DNA from: Luteolibacter flavescens
GTDB lineage: Bacteria > Verrucomicrobiota > Verrucomicrobiia > Verrucomicrobiales > Akkermansiaceae
Length of the DNA stretch: 64,000 nt
Direction of reading: 5' to 3'
Assembly: GCF_025950085.1 (NCBI RefSeq)
Contig: NZ_JAPDDS010000005.1
Span: 248,001-312,000 of the forward strand
Positions within the stretch are counted from its first letter, which is position 1, and each line of letters opens with the position of its first letter. This document shows, in pieces, positions 34,662-42,296 of the stretch. The notes under the pieces are model-generated. The model did no database searches. It was not told where the DNA came from and worked only from the letters and a program-made list of their open reading frames with translations. A program made the position numbers and the translations under genes.

Positions 34662-34709
34662 CCGGTGAGAGACGGAAGCGGGTCAATCCTTCCCTGAAAC
34701 TCTCACCGG
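34662..34709 (-). promoter_or_regulatory. Long inverted repeat in the leader of the RND efflux operon
   Basis: 10-bp perfect arms CCGGTGAGAG and CTCTCACCGG, 28 bases apart, with inner arms GGAAG and CTTCC. The right edge of the stem is 13 bases upstream of the adaptor start. It could be an operator, a leader hairpin, or the end of another unit. No regulator gene is adjacent. Confidence 0.45.
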
Positions 34710-34770
34710 GGTGTGAGCCTTTCGCCGATCTTGATTTTGGCAAAGGCAGAAGTTTGGAACCCGATGCGGG

Positions 34771-35544
34771 TCACTTGCCGAAGATCTCGGCGAAAAACGA
34801 CTTCATGGCCTCCCAGGAGCGCTTGTCGGCCTTCTCATTGTAGGCGGAGCCCTTCGAGGGATCGTCGCCCGCCTTCTTCTGGGTGAAGGAGTGGACCGCA
34901 TGGCCGTAGGCGAGGAGCTGCCAGTCGGCACCGGAGTCCTCCATCTCCTTGCCAAAGGCGGTGACCTGCTCGGCGGGGACGTAGGGGTCCACCGCGCCGT
35001 GGCAGACGAGCACCTTTGCCTTCACCCCGCCCTTCGTCGCGCCGAGGCCCTCGGCGGCATCCAGCCCGCCGTGGAAGGAGACGACGCCCGCGATGTCAGC
35101 TCCGCTACGGGCCAGCTCCAGCACGCCGGTGCCGCCGAAGCAGTAGCCGACGGCGGCGATCTTCGAGGCATCGGTGCGCTCGTCCTTCTTCAGCTCGGCG
35201 AGGCCGGCGTCCAGGCGGCCGCGGAAGAGCTTCCGGTCGCCCTTGTACTTTCCAGCTTCCTGGCCGGCGGCGGGCGGCACGGGGCGGATGCCCTTGCCGT
35301 AGATGTCTGCGGCGAAGACATTGTAGCCGAGCCCGGCGAGCTGGCGGCTGCGCTCCTTCTCATAGTCGCTCAGGCCGGTCCACTGGTGGATCACCAGCAC
35401 GGCGGGGCGCTTGCCCTCCACGGCATCGTCATAGACGTGGTAGCCCTCCAGCGTGACGCCGTCGTGCTGGTATTCCACGGTCTTTTCGACGATGGCGGCG
35501 GAGGCGGAAGCGGCGGCCATGAGGGAGAGCAGGAGCGTTTTCAT
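34771..35544 (-). CDS. Exported dienelactone hydrolase-family protein
   Basis: 257 residues from the ATG at 35544, which gives a signal peptide (MKTLLLSLMAAASASA). Alpha/beta hydrolase fold of DLH type: nucleophile Cys in AVGYCFGGTGVLELA, Asp in CHGAVDPYVPAE, His in AYGHAVHSFTQKKAG. Family members hydrolyse lactones or esters; this one would act in the periplasm on an unknown substrate. It follows benE on the same strand with a 31-base gap. Confidence 0.93.
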   Translation of the reverse strand: MKTLLLSLMAAASASAAIVEKTVEYQHDGVTLEGYHVYDDAVEGKRPAVLVIHQWTGLSDYEKERSRQLAGLGYNVFAADIYGKGIRPVPPAAGQEAGKYKGDRKLFRGRLDAGLAELKKDERTDASKIAAVGYCFGGTGVLELARSGADIAGVVSFHGGLDAAEGLGATKGGVKAKVLVCHGAVDPYVPAEQVTAFGKEMEDSGADWQLLAYGHAVHSFTQKKAGDDPSKGSAYNEKADKRSWEAMKSFFAEIFGK

Positions 35545-35575
35545 CCCGGGCAGCAAAGCGTGATCCGCAATTGTG

Positions 35576-36739
35576 TCAAACGGCCTTCCGTCGCAATGCC
35601 AGGACGATGCCCCCGGCGATGATCGCCCAGAAGGCGGCACCGATTCCCAACAGAGTGATGCCGGACAGCGTGACGAAGAATGTCATGATGGATGCCTCGC
35701 GGAATCCCTCGTCGGACAGGGCGGCGGAGAGCGCATTCCCGATGGTGGTCAGCAGGGCCAGCCCGGCGACGGCGAGCACCATCTCCTTCGGAAAGGCAGC
35801 GAAGAGCCCGGCGACTGTCGCGCCGAAGAGCCCGACCAGCAGGTAGAAGACGCCCGCGCTGGCCGATGCCCAGTAGCGCCGCCGCGGGTCCGGGTGAGCC
35901 TCCGGGCCGATGCAGAATGCCGCGGTGATCGCCGCGAGATTGATCCCGAAGGCTCCGAAGGGCGCGAGCAGGAAGGTGGACACGCCGGTCCAGCCGATGA
36001 TCTTCGACACCGGCGCCTCGTAGCCGCCCACCCGCAGCGCGGCGATGCCGGGCAGATTCTGCGACGCCATAGTGACGATGAAGAGGGGAATGCCGGTGCC
36101 GATCAGAGCGGGCACGGACCACTCCGGCGAGACCCACACCGGCATGGTGAGGCTCCACGGCACCAGCTCCATCCGCAGCAGCCCCTGCGCCGCCGCGATG
36201 GCCACGCCGACGATGAGGATGACGGGGACATTTGCCCGCGGCCACCAGCGCCGGCCGAGCACATAGGCCGCCGCCATGGTGAGGACCAGCAGGGGATTCC
36301 GCGGGATGGCGACAAAGGCATCCAGCGCGAACCTCGCCAGCACCCCGGCCAGCAGCGCCGAGGCAAGCGGCAGCGGCAGGCGGTTCATGATCTTTTCGAA
36401 GCCGCGGCTGAATCCCGCGATTGCGATCAGCACGCCATTCAGCAGGAAGCAGGCGATCGCCTGAGGCATCGTCAGGTGGCCTGCCGCGGCTGCCGCCCCG
36501 ATGACCGCCGCGCCCGGCGTCGACCAAGCGATCAGGATGGGCTTCCGCGTCACCAGCGACATCACGATGCTGGGAATGCCCATGCCCATGCCGATCGCCC
36601 ACAGCCACGAGGCCGTCTGCTCCGGCGTCGCGCCGAGATTCTGCGTCGCCTGGAAAATGATCGCCACCGAACTGGTGAAGCCCACCAGCACCGACACGAA
36701 TCCGGTGACGAGGGCGGAGAGCGAGAAGTCCTTCAGCAT
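35576..36739 (-). CDS. benE: Benzoate/H+ symporter family protein BenE
   Basis: 387 residues from the ATG at 36739. Multi-spanning inner-membrane carrier with the BenE signature near the N-terminus (LSALVTGFVSVLVGFTSSVA with IIFQATQNLGATPEQTASWL), the conserved WSTPGAAVIG segment and MASQNLPGIAALRVGGY. BenE proteins import benzoate or related compounds with protons. No aromatic degradation genes are adjacent, so the substrate is uncertain. The first 129 bases (including most of the first hydrophobic segment) occur again at 39482-39610. Confidence 0.92.
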   Translation of the reverse strand: MLKDFSLSALVTGFVSVLVGFTSSVAIIFQATQNLGATPEQTASWLWAIGMGMGIPSIVMSLVTRKPILIAWSTPGAAVIGAAAAAGHLTMPQAIACFLLNGVLIAIAGFSRGFEKIMNRLPLPLASALLAGVLARFALDAFVAIPRNPLLVLTMAAAYVLGRRWWPRANVPVILIVGVAIAAAQGLLRMELVPWSLTMPVWVSPEWSVPALIGTGIPLFIVTMASQNLPGIAALRVGGYEAPVSKIIGWTGVSTFLLAPFGAFGINLAAITAAFCIGPEAHPDPRRRYWASASAGVFYLLVGLFGATVAGLFAAFPKEMVLAVAGLALLTTIGNALSAALSDEGFREASIMTFFVTLSGITLLGIGAAFWAIIAGGIVLALRRKAV

Positions 36740-36844
36740 GGTAGCGGCCCGGAGAGGGAAACCCATTCGCCTGCTCGCGGCAACCACGGCGAAATTCCCG
36801 ATTTCTCATGTAACGGGATCGGCCGCATTGCTTCTGGGGAGGGC

Positions 36845-38647
36845 ATGACGCCAGAATCCAACCCACGACCCATGCCTGCCGATGACTCCTCCATACCGCT
36901 TGGCGGGCTCTCGCCGGCTGACCTGCTGCGGCAAGGCGCGGCGGAGGATACCTTGTTAGACGGGCCGCGCGCGCCCTTCGTCCCGCCGTCGCTGGAAGAA
37001 ATGGCCGCGATTTTTCCGCAGTTCGAGATCCTCGAGTTGATCGGCCAAGGCGGCATGGGAGCCGTCTACCGGGTCCGCCAGCGTGAGCTCGACCGCATTG
37101 TCGCCCTGAAGATCCTGCCGCCCTCGATCGGCGAGGAAGCTTCGTTTGCCGACCGTTTTGCCCGCGAGGCCAAGGCGCTGGCAAAGCTGAATCATCCTGG
37201 CACCGTAACCATTCACGAGTTCGGCCAGCAGGGCCGGCTGTATTTCATCGTGATGGAGTTCGTGGATGGCGTGAATCTCCGGCAGCTTCTTGAGAACGGC
37301 CGGATCTCCCCGCGCGAGGCCCTGGCGATCGTGCCGCAGATCTGCGACGCGCTGCAGTTCGCCCACGACCTCGGTATCGTTCACCGGGACATCAAACCGG
37401 AGAACCTGCTCATCGACCGCCGCGGTCGGGTGAAGGTCGCGGACTTCGGCTTGGCGAAGCTGGTCGGCGGCGAGACCGATGATGCCGGAGCCACCGGGTT
37501 CGCCAGCGGCAGCATGGTCACCGAAGCGGGAAAGGTGATGGGCACGCCTCGCTACATGGCCCCCGAGCAGCTCGAGAGCCCCGCCGAGGTCGACCATCGT
37601 GCAGACATCTATTCCCTCGGCGTCGTACTTTATCAGATGCTGACTGGCGAGTTGCCGGGCGAGCGGCTCGAACCGCCGTCGAAGAAAGTCCGCCTCGACG
37701 TGCGGCTGGACGAGATCGTCCTGCGGGCCTTGGAAAAGCAGCCCGAGCTTCGCTACCAGCAGGCGAGCGTGATGAAGACCCGTGTCGAGCAAGCCAGTGG
37801 GCCGCCGCCGCGCACCAGCATCCGCGGACGTGCCTGGTGGAGTAACTTCCTGCAAGCCGCGGGAGCGCTGCTTCTTGTCATTGGCTTCATGGGCATGCTG
37901 CGACCCAGCGGCGGCCGTCAGGTCACCTCGCTCTATCGCAGCAATTCCGGTGACCCAGCGGCAATCACGTCGGCCCTCGTCGAGGTCATCCGCGATACCG
38001 GGCCGAATACCTCGCTCGCCGGCTCGAAGGACAGTCACACGTGGTGGATCTCCGTGCATCACGCGGATGGGCAGACGGCGCACGATGAATTCAACCGGGT
38101 CCATCAGAAGATTCAGGAGCGGTTGGGCGACAAGATCGGCGCGGTCACTGAAAGCCGCACAACTTCCGCTTCGCCAAGCCCATTCAGCCGGATCCTTTCC
38201 GGCTACCTGCTGGCGGGAGTCTGGACAGGACTTGCCGGAGCCCTCTTGGCCATTTCATCTCCCCAGTTGAGTTCAAGCACCCGGTCGGGTCGGATAGCGC
38301 TCGGGGCATTCATCGCCGCTCTCGCCGGCAGTGGACTGGTGAATACGTTCGCATCACTTGAGCACCGCTTTTCCGGTGTGATCTTCGGTGCAGTGGCGCT
38401 GCTGGTTTCCCTCGTCTGCGGCCTGATGGGCCGGCATTCCCGCGAAGGACGGATCGCCTTGGCTGGCTTCTGGGTGGTGCTCTTCCTGTGGGCGGTCCAG
38501 ATGCCTTGGAGCATCATCCGTTTTCCCCGCGCTCCCGATGCCGGATTCCGACGCGTGCCTTTGACTGCCAGCGTGAATCCCATCCGCGAGACCGCTGCGT
38601 TGGAATTACCCGTCGAGGAATCCCGCTCACCCTTACTGCCGCCCTGA
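36845..38647 (+). CDS. Membrane Ser/Thr protein kinase, partner of the adjacent sigma factor
   Basis: 600 residues from the ATG at 36845 (the longer frame is antisense to benE). A PknB-like kinase is complete: glycine loop GQGGMGAVY (67-75), K89, E108, HRDIKPEN (180-187), DFG (200-202), APE (239-241). A motif PPSLEEMAAIFPQ stands directly before it. After the kinase come a transmembrane helix (LLLVIGFMGML), a loop of about 90 residues, and four further membrane segments. Its stop is one base before the sigma-factor start, so the pair is one operon. In PVC bacteria such kinases are thought to activate the cognate sigma factor by phosphorylation. Confidence 0.93.
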   Translation: MTPESNPRPMPADDSSIPLGGLSPADLLRQGAAEDTLLDGPRAPFVPPSLEEMAAIFPQFEILELIGQGGMGAVYRVRQRELDRIVALKILPPSIGEEASFADRFAREAKALAKLNHPGTVTIHEFGQQGRLYFIVMEFVDGVNLRQLLENGRISPREALAIVPQICDALQFAHDLGIVHRDIKPENLLIDRRGRVKVADFGLAKLVGGETDDAGATGFASGSMVTEAGKVMGTPRYMAPEQLESPAEVDHRADIYSLGVVLYQMLTGELPGERLEPPSKKVRLDVRLDEIVLRALEKQPELRYQQASVMKTRVEQASGPPPRTSIRGRAWWSNFLQAAGALLLVIGFMGMLRPSGGRQVTSLYRSNSGDPAAITSALVEVIRDTGPNTSLAGSKDSHTWWISVHHADGQTAHDEFNRVHQKIQERLGDKIGAVTESRTTSASPSPFSRILSGYLLAGVWTGLAGALLAISSPQLSSSTRSGRIALGAFIAALAGSGLVNTFASLEHRFSGVIFGAVALLVSLVCGLMGRHSREGRIALAGFWVVLFLWAVQMPWSIIRFPRAPDAGFRRVPLTASVNPIRETAALELPVEESRSPLLPP

Positions 38648-38648
38648 C

Positions 38649-39341
38649 ATGGCCACGCCCGGTGACTTCTTTGCTACCACGCGTTGGACGATGGTGATGA
38701 CGGCTGGCGAGTCGGGCGGCGCGGCTCTCGGCGACTTGTGTGAGGCGTATTGGTTTCCGGTTTACGCTTATGCCCGTCGCCGCGGTCACTCGAAGGAAGA
38801 TTCGGAAGATCTGACGCAAGGGTTCTTCGCCAGCCTGTTGTCCCGCGGCGATATCGCCGGCCTGCGGCGGGAGAGCGGGAAGTTCCGGGCCTTCTTGCTC
38901 GCGGCGATGAAGCACTACCTCGCCAATGAACACGACAAGAGCCAGCGGCTGAAACGGGGCGGAGGAGCGCTGCACCTGTCGCTCGATTGGCAGCAGGCCG
39001 ATCTTCGCTTCCGTCTCGCTGACGAGAACTCCCTGCCACCCGATGCCGCCTATGATCGGGAATGGGCAACCTCTTTGTTAGAGCGGGTGCTTGGGGCCAT
39101 GGCCTCCGAAGCGGACCACCGCTTTGCTCACTTGAAGCCCTACCTCTCGCTCGACCGTGAACAGATTCCCTACTCCGCGGCGGCCTTGGCGCTAGGCATC
39201 GAAGAAGGAGCGGTGCGCGTCGCCGTGCACCGGCTGCGCAAGCGTTACCGACAACTTCTCCGTCAGGAAGTCGCCCGCACCTTGGCCGAGCCGGAGTTGG
39301 TGGATGAGGAATTGCGCTCGCTGATGGAGGCGTTTGGATAG
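38649..39341 (+). CDS. ECF-like RNA polymerase sigma factor
   Basis: 230 residues. Region 2 lies in FFATTRWTMVMTAGESGGAA, LGDLCEAYWFPVYAYARRRG, HSKEDSEDLTQGFFASLLSR; region 4 in SAAALALGIEEGAVRVAVHR, LRKRYRQLL. This is the Verrucomicrobia/Planctomycetes-type sigma factor (TRWTMV start, DLTQGFF block) that is regularly encoded with Ser/Thr kinases and has no classical anti-sigma partner. Start codon ATG follows the kinase stop by one base. The paralogue at 51750 has the same layout. Confidence 0.95.
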   Translation: MATPGDFFATTRWTMVMTAGESGGAALGDLCEAYWFPVYAYARRRGHSKEDSEDLTQGFFASLLSRGDIAGLRRESGKFRAFLLAAMKHYLANEHDKSQRLKRGGGALHLSLDWQQADLRFRLADENSLPPDAAYDREWATSLLERVLGAMASEADHRFAHLKPYLSLDREQIPYSAAALALGIEEGAVRVAVHRLRKRYRQLLRQEVARTLAEPELVDEELRSLMEAFG

Positions 39342-39481
39342 CCGGGCTTGCACGTTGGCCATTGGATTGTTGATGCCGGGTGAGCGTGGATTTGATGACA
39401 GGATCCCGTGATTGTTCCCGGATGTCCCAGGGTCCTCGTTGTCGCTTTGGTGCTCGGCCCGGCCGGTTGCAACACGGCTAG

Positions 39482-39610
39482 GAGGCTGTCTGCCCCGGCA
39501 TCGCGCCGAGATTCTGCGTCGTCTGGAAAATGATCGCCACCGAGCTGGTGAAGCCCACCAGCACCGACACGAATCCGGTGACGAGGGCGGAGAGCGAGAA
39601 GTCCTTCAGC
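39482..39610 (-). pseudogene. Truncated copy of the benE 5' end
   Basis: 129 bases about 95% identical to 36609-36737. Reading in the benE frame gives LKDFSLSALVTGFVSVLVGF, TSSVAIIFQTTQNLGAMPGQ, TAS. The match ends one base into the benE start codon (the AT is gone) and, on the other side, at codon 43. It has the same orientation as benE, so the two form direct repeats around the kinase-sigma module. Confidence 0.9.
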
Positions 39611-39631
39611 GTTGCGTGGGAACGGCTTCTT

Positions 39632-39740
39632 GTAGAGGTGCGACTGCGTCGCTCCGGCGGGGTGTGGCCCGAATCGAAAATCAAAGCGGCGATCCAGCTC
39701 GCGGTCCCGCCCTGCGGAACGGCGCAGCCGGTTCCGCTAC
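39632..39740. repeat. REPIN: two inverted GTAG-type REP hairpins
   Basis: Left end GTAG plus the hairpin arms GGTGCGAC and GTCGCTCC; right end GGAACGGC-GCA-GCCGGTTCC plus GCTAC. The core AATCAAAGCGGCGATC aligns with the copies at 10019 (reverse) and 40512. The outer bases CTTCTTGTAG and CTACGAAGAAG also mirror each other. Confidence 0.8.
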
Positions 39741-39757
39741 GAAGAAGAGTTCGGAAT

Positions 39758-40048
39758 TTACGCCGCAGGCTTTACTTCGGCCTCGATGAGTTTGCCGAGT
39801 TCCAGACGGGCGCGCTGCATTTCGTAGTTCAGTTGGAGCCGCATCCAGAAGCCCGCCTCCATCGAGAAGTAGCGAGACAGGCGGAGATCGTATTCAGGAG
39901 TGCAGCGGCGCTTTCCAGTCTTCATTTCGGAAAGCCGGGCGACAGGGATGCCGGTGGCCTGCGAGACCTCCCTTTGGCTCGCCGACCACTCATCCAAGGT
40001 TTCGCGAAGGGTTTCCGCGAAGGCATTCGGCAGGGGCATGGTTTTCAT
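39758..40048 (-). CDS. higA: HigA-family addiction-module antitoxin
   Basis: 96 residues with the one-domain HigA layout: an early helix (PNAFAETLRETLDEWSASQR), XRE helix-turn-helix (EVSQATGIPVARLSEMKTGK, RRCTPEYDLRLSRYFSMEAG) and the FWMRLQLNYEMQRARLELG tail. The antitoxin neutralises HigB and represses the operon. It starts 16 bases after the toxin stop. Confidence 0.93.
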   Translation of the reverse strand: MKTMPLPNAFAETLRETLDEWSASQREVSQATGIPVARLSEMKTGKRRCTPEYDLRLSRYFSMEAGFWMRLQLNYEMQRARLELGKLIEAEVKPAA

Positions 40049-40064
40049 GGTGCTAGTGATAGTC

Positions 40065-40334
40065 TCAAATTTCCACGGCGTCGGCGTCTTGGCCGGTCCA
40101 GCGAAAGCAGATTCGCCATTGTTGGTTGATGCGGATGCTGTGTTGGCCCGCGCGATTGCCCGTCAGGGCTTCCAGCCGGTTGCCCGGTGGGACCCGCAGA
40201 TGGCTGAGATCGGAGGCGGCGTGGATCTGGTCCAGCTTCACCTTGGCTCGAGTCTGGATGTCGGAGGGAAGTTTCTTGGAGCGGATCAGATTGAAAACCT
40301 TTTCCGTCTCGTCATCCGCGAAGCTCAGGATCAC
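40065..40334 (-). CDS. higB: HigB toxin (RelE/ParE fold)
   Basis: 89 residues from the GTG at 40334, which gives the family start MILSFADDETEKVF; a TTG four codons earlier is also open. Signature segments: IRSKKLPSDIQTRAKVKLDQ, LRVPPGNRLEALTGNRAGQH, SIRINQQWRICFRWTGQDAD. HigB cleaves mRNA at the ribosome. The protein ends at AVEI, a few residues before the usual end VEIVDYH of the family, so the last strand is shortened; activity may be affected. Two palindromes lie upstream. Confidence 0.9.
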   Translation of the reverse strand: MILSFADDETEKVFNLIRSKKLPSDIQTRAKVKLDQIHAASDLSHLRVPPGNRLEALTGNRAGQHSIRINQQWRICFRWTGQDADAVEI

Positions 40335-40335
40335 T

Positions 40336-40354
40336 ATCTCAATCAATCTGAGAT
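40336..40354 (-). promoter_or_regulatory. Inverted repeat at the higB start
   Basis: Perfect arms ATCTCA and TGAGAT with a 7-base spacer, directly upstream of the GTG start of higB (the TTG alternative lies inside). A possible operator half of the HigA complex. Confidence 0.45.
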
Positions 40355-40373
40355 CCCGGATTTCTCAAGCCGC

Positions 40374-40393
40374 AATTCCCAAAAGTGGGAATT
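40374..40393 (-). promoter_or_regulatory. Candidate HigA operator
   Basis: Perfect 8-bp arms AATTCCCA and TGGGAATT around AAAG, 40-59 bases upstream of the higB start, in the position of a promoter. Confidence 0.55.
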
Positions 40394-40511
40394 CCATCCA
40401 ATCCGTTGCGTCCCTGCTCCATTCACGTTGGTGCATGAGGTGGAGCGTCAGTGTTGGGATGGCTCCCGGCGCGATTCTCTCTCTGCCCGCGATCACTGCG
40501 AGGCGAGTGGA

Positions 40512-40590
40512 GTGCGGCCCGAATCGGAAATCAAAACGGCGATTTATCTCGTGGCCCCGCCCAGCGGAACGGCGCAGCCGGTTCCGCTAC
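40512..40590. repeat. REPIN copy with a degenerate left end
   Basis: Matches 39664-39740 through GGCCCGAATC, the core AATCAAAACGGCGAT and the right REP (GGAACGGC-GCA-GCCGGTTCC then GCTACGAAGAAG). The left hairpin is no longer recognisable. Confidence 0.75.
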
Positions 40591-40609
40591 GAAGAAGCAC
40601 GAGCGGCAC

Positions 40610-40640
40610 AAAAAAAGCGGGCCCGTGTGAGCGGGCCCGC
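40610..40640 (-). terminator. Rho-independent terminator of the aldolase gene
   Basis: On the minus strand perfect 9-bp arms GCGGGCCCG and CGGGCCCGC with a 6-base loop are followed by T7. It lies 58 bases past the aldolase stop. Confidence 0.92.
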
Positions 40641-40697
40641 CTTGGGGAAACAATAATCAGCAATTTCACGCGGGAGCGTGAATCAGCCAGCGGTGCT

Positions 40698-41729
<1,032 letters not shown>

Positions 41730-41817
41730 AACGGGGAGCGGGGTAGCGGACGATTTCCCCCGGCGCAAGGCCGGAACGGGGCATTGCGCGTACGCAGGGG
41801 GCGTGCCAGCGGGGAAA

Positions 41818-42276
41818 TTACCACGTGCGGTCCTGCCGCACCGCCTCGTAGAGGGTGATGGCGATGGCGGTGGAGAGATTCAGGCTGCGGGTGCCGCCCG
41901 GGGCCATGGGGATGCGGATGCCCTGGTCGCCCGCGCCGTGGACCATCGCCTCCGGCAGCCCCTTCGTCTCGCAGCCGAAGACCAGGTAGTCGCCATCCCG
42001 GAAAGGCGCATCCCAGTGCGCCCGCGTGGCCTTCGTGCTCAGCAGCCAGAAATTCGCCGCGGGATCGGCCTCCTTTTTCAGGTCCTCCAGGCTGTCCCAC
42101 ACCCGTAGGTCCACGTCCTGCCAGTAGTCCAGCCCGGTGCGGCGGACGTGCTTGTCATCCAGCGAAAACCCGAGCGGCTTCACCAAATGCAACCGCGAGG
42201 CCGTGGCCAGCGCCAACCTTCCGGCGGCACCGGCATTGTGCGGGATCTCGGGCGCGACGAGGACGATGTGAAACAT
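41818..42276 (-). CDS. trmL: tRNA (cytidine/uridine-34-2'-O)-methyltransferase
   Basis: 152 residues, a minimal SPOUT methyltransferase. TrmL methylates the wobble ribose of tRNA-Leu isoacceptors. The N-terminus MFHIVLVAPEIPHNAGAAGR and the trefoil-knot region (DYLVFGCETKGLPEAMVHGA, RIPMAPGGTRSLNLSTAIAI, TLYEAVRQ) match the family, including the LNLS motif. Located 20 bases downstream of the S46 peptidase gene on the same strand. Confidence 0.93.
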   Translation of the reverse strand: MFHIVLVAPEIPHNAGAAGRLALATASRLHLVKPLGFSLDDKHVRRTGLDYWQDVDLRVWDSLEDLKKEADPAANFWLLSTKATRAHWDAPFRDGDYLVFGCETKGLPEAMVHGAGDQGIRIPMAPGGTRSLNLSTAIAITLYEAVRQDRTW

Positions 42277-42296
42277 GGGGGCCGTGCGTGGGTCGT

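Larger units (their letters stand above)
39342..39757. other. Intergenic region after the kinase-sigma unit
   Basis: 416 bases with no intact gene. The first 140 bases show nothing recognisable. A benE fragment (39482-39610) and a REPIN (39632-39740) fill the rest, followed by the HigA stop at 39758. Confidence 0.7.

Noticed and set aside
35573-36844. 424-codon upstream extension of the 36845 kinase frame
   Set aside because: It is antisense to benE and low in plausible protein character; the kinase begins at the ATG 36845.
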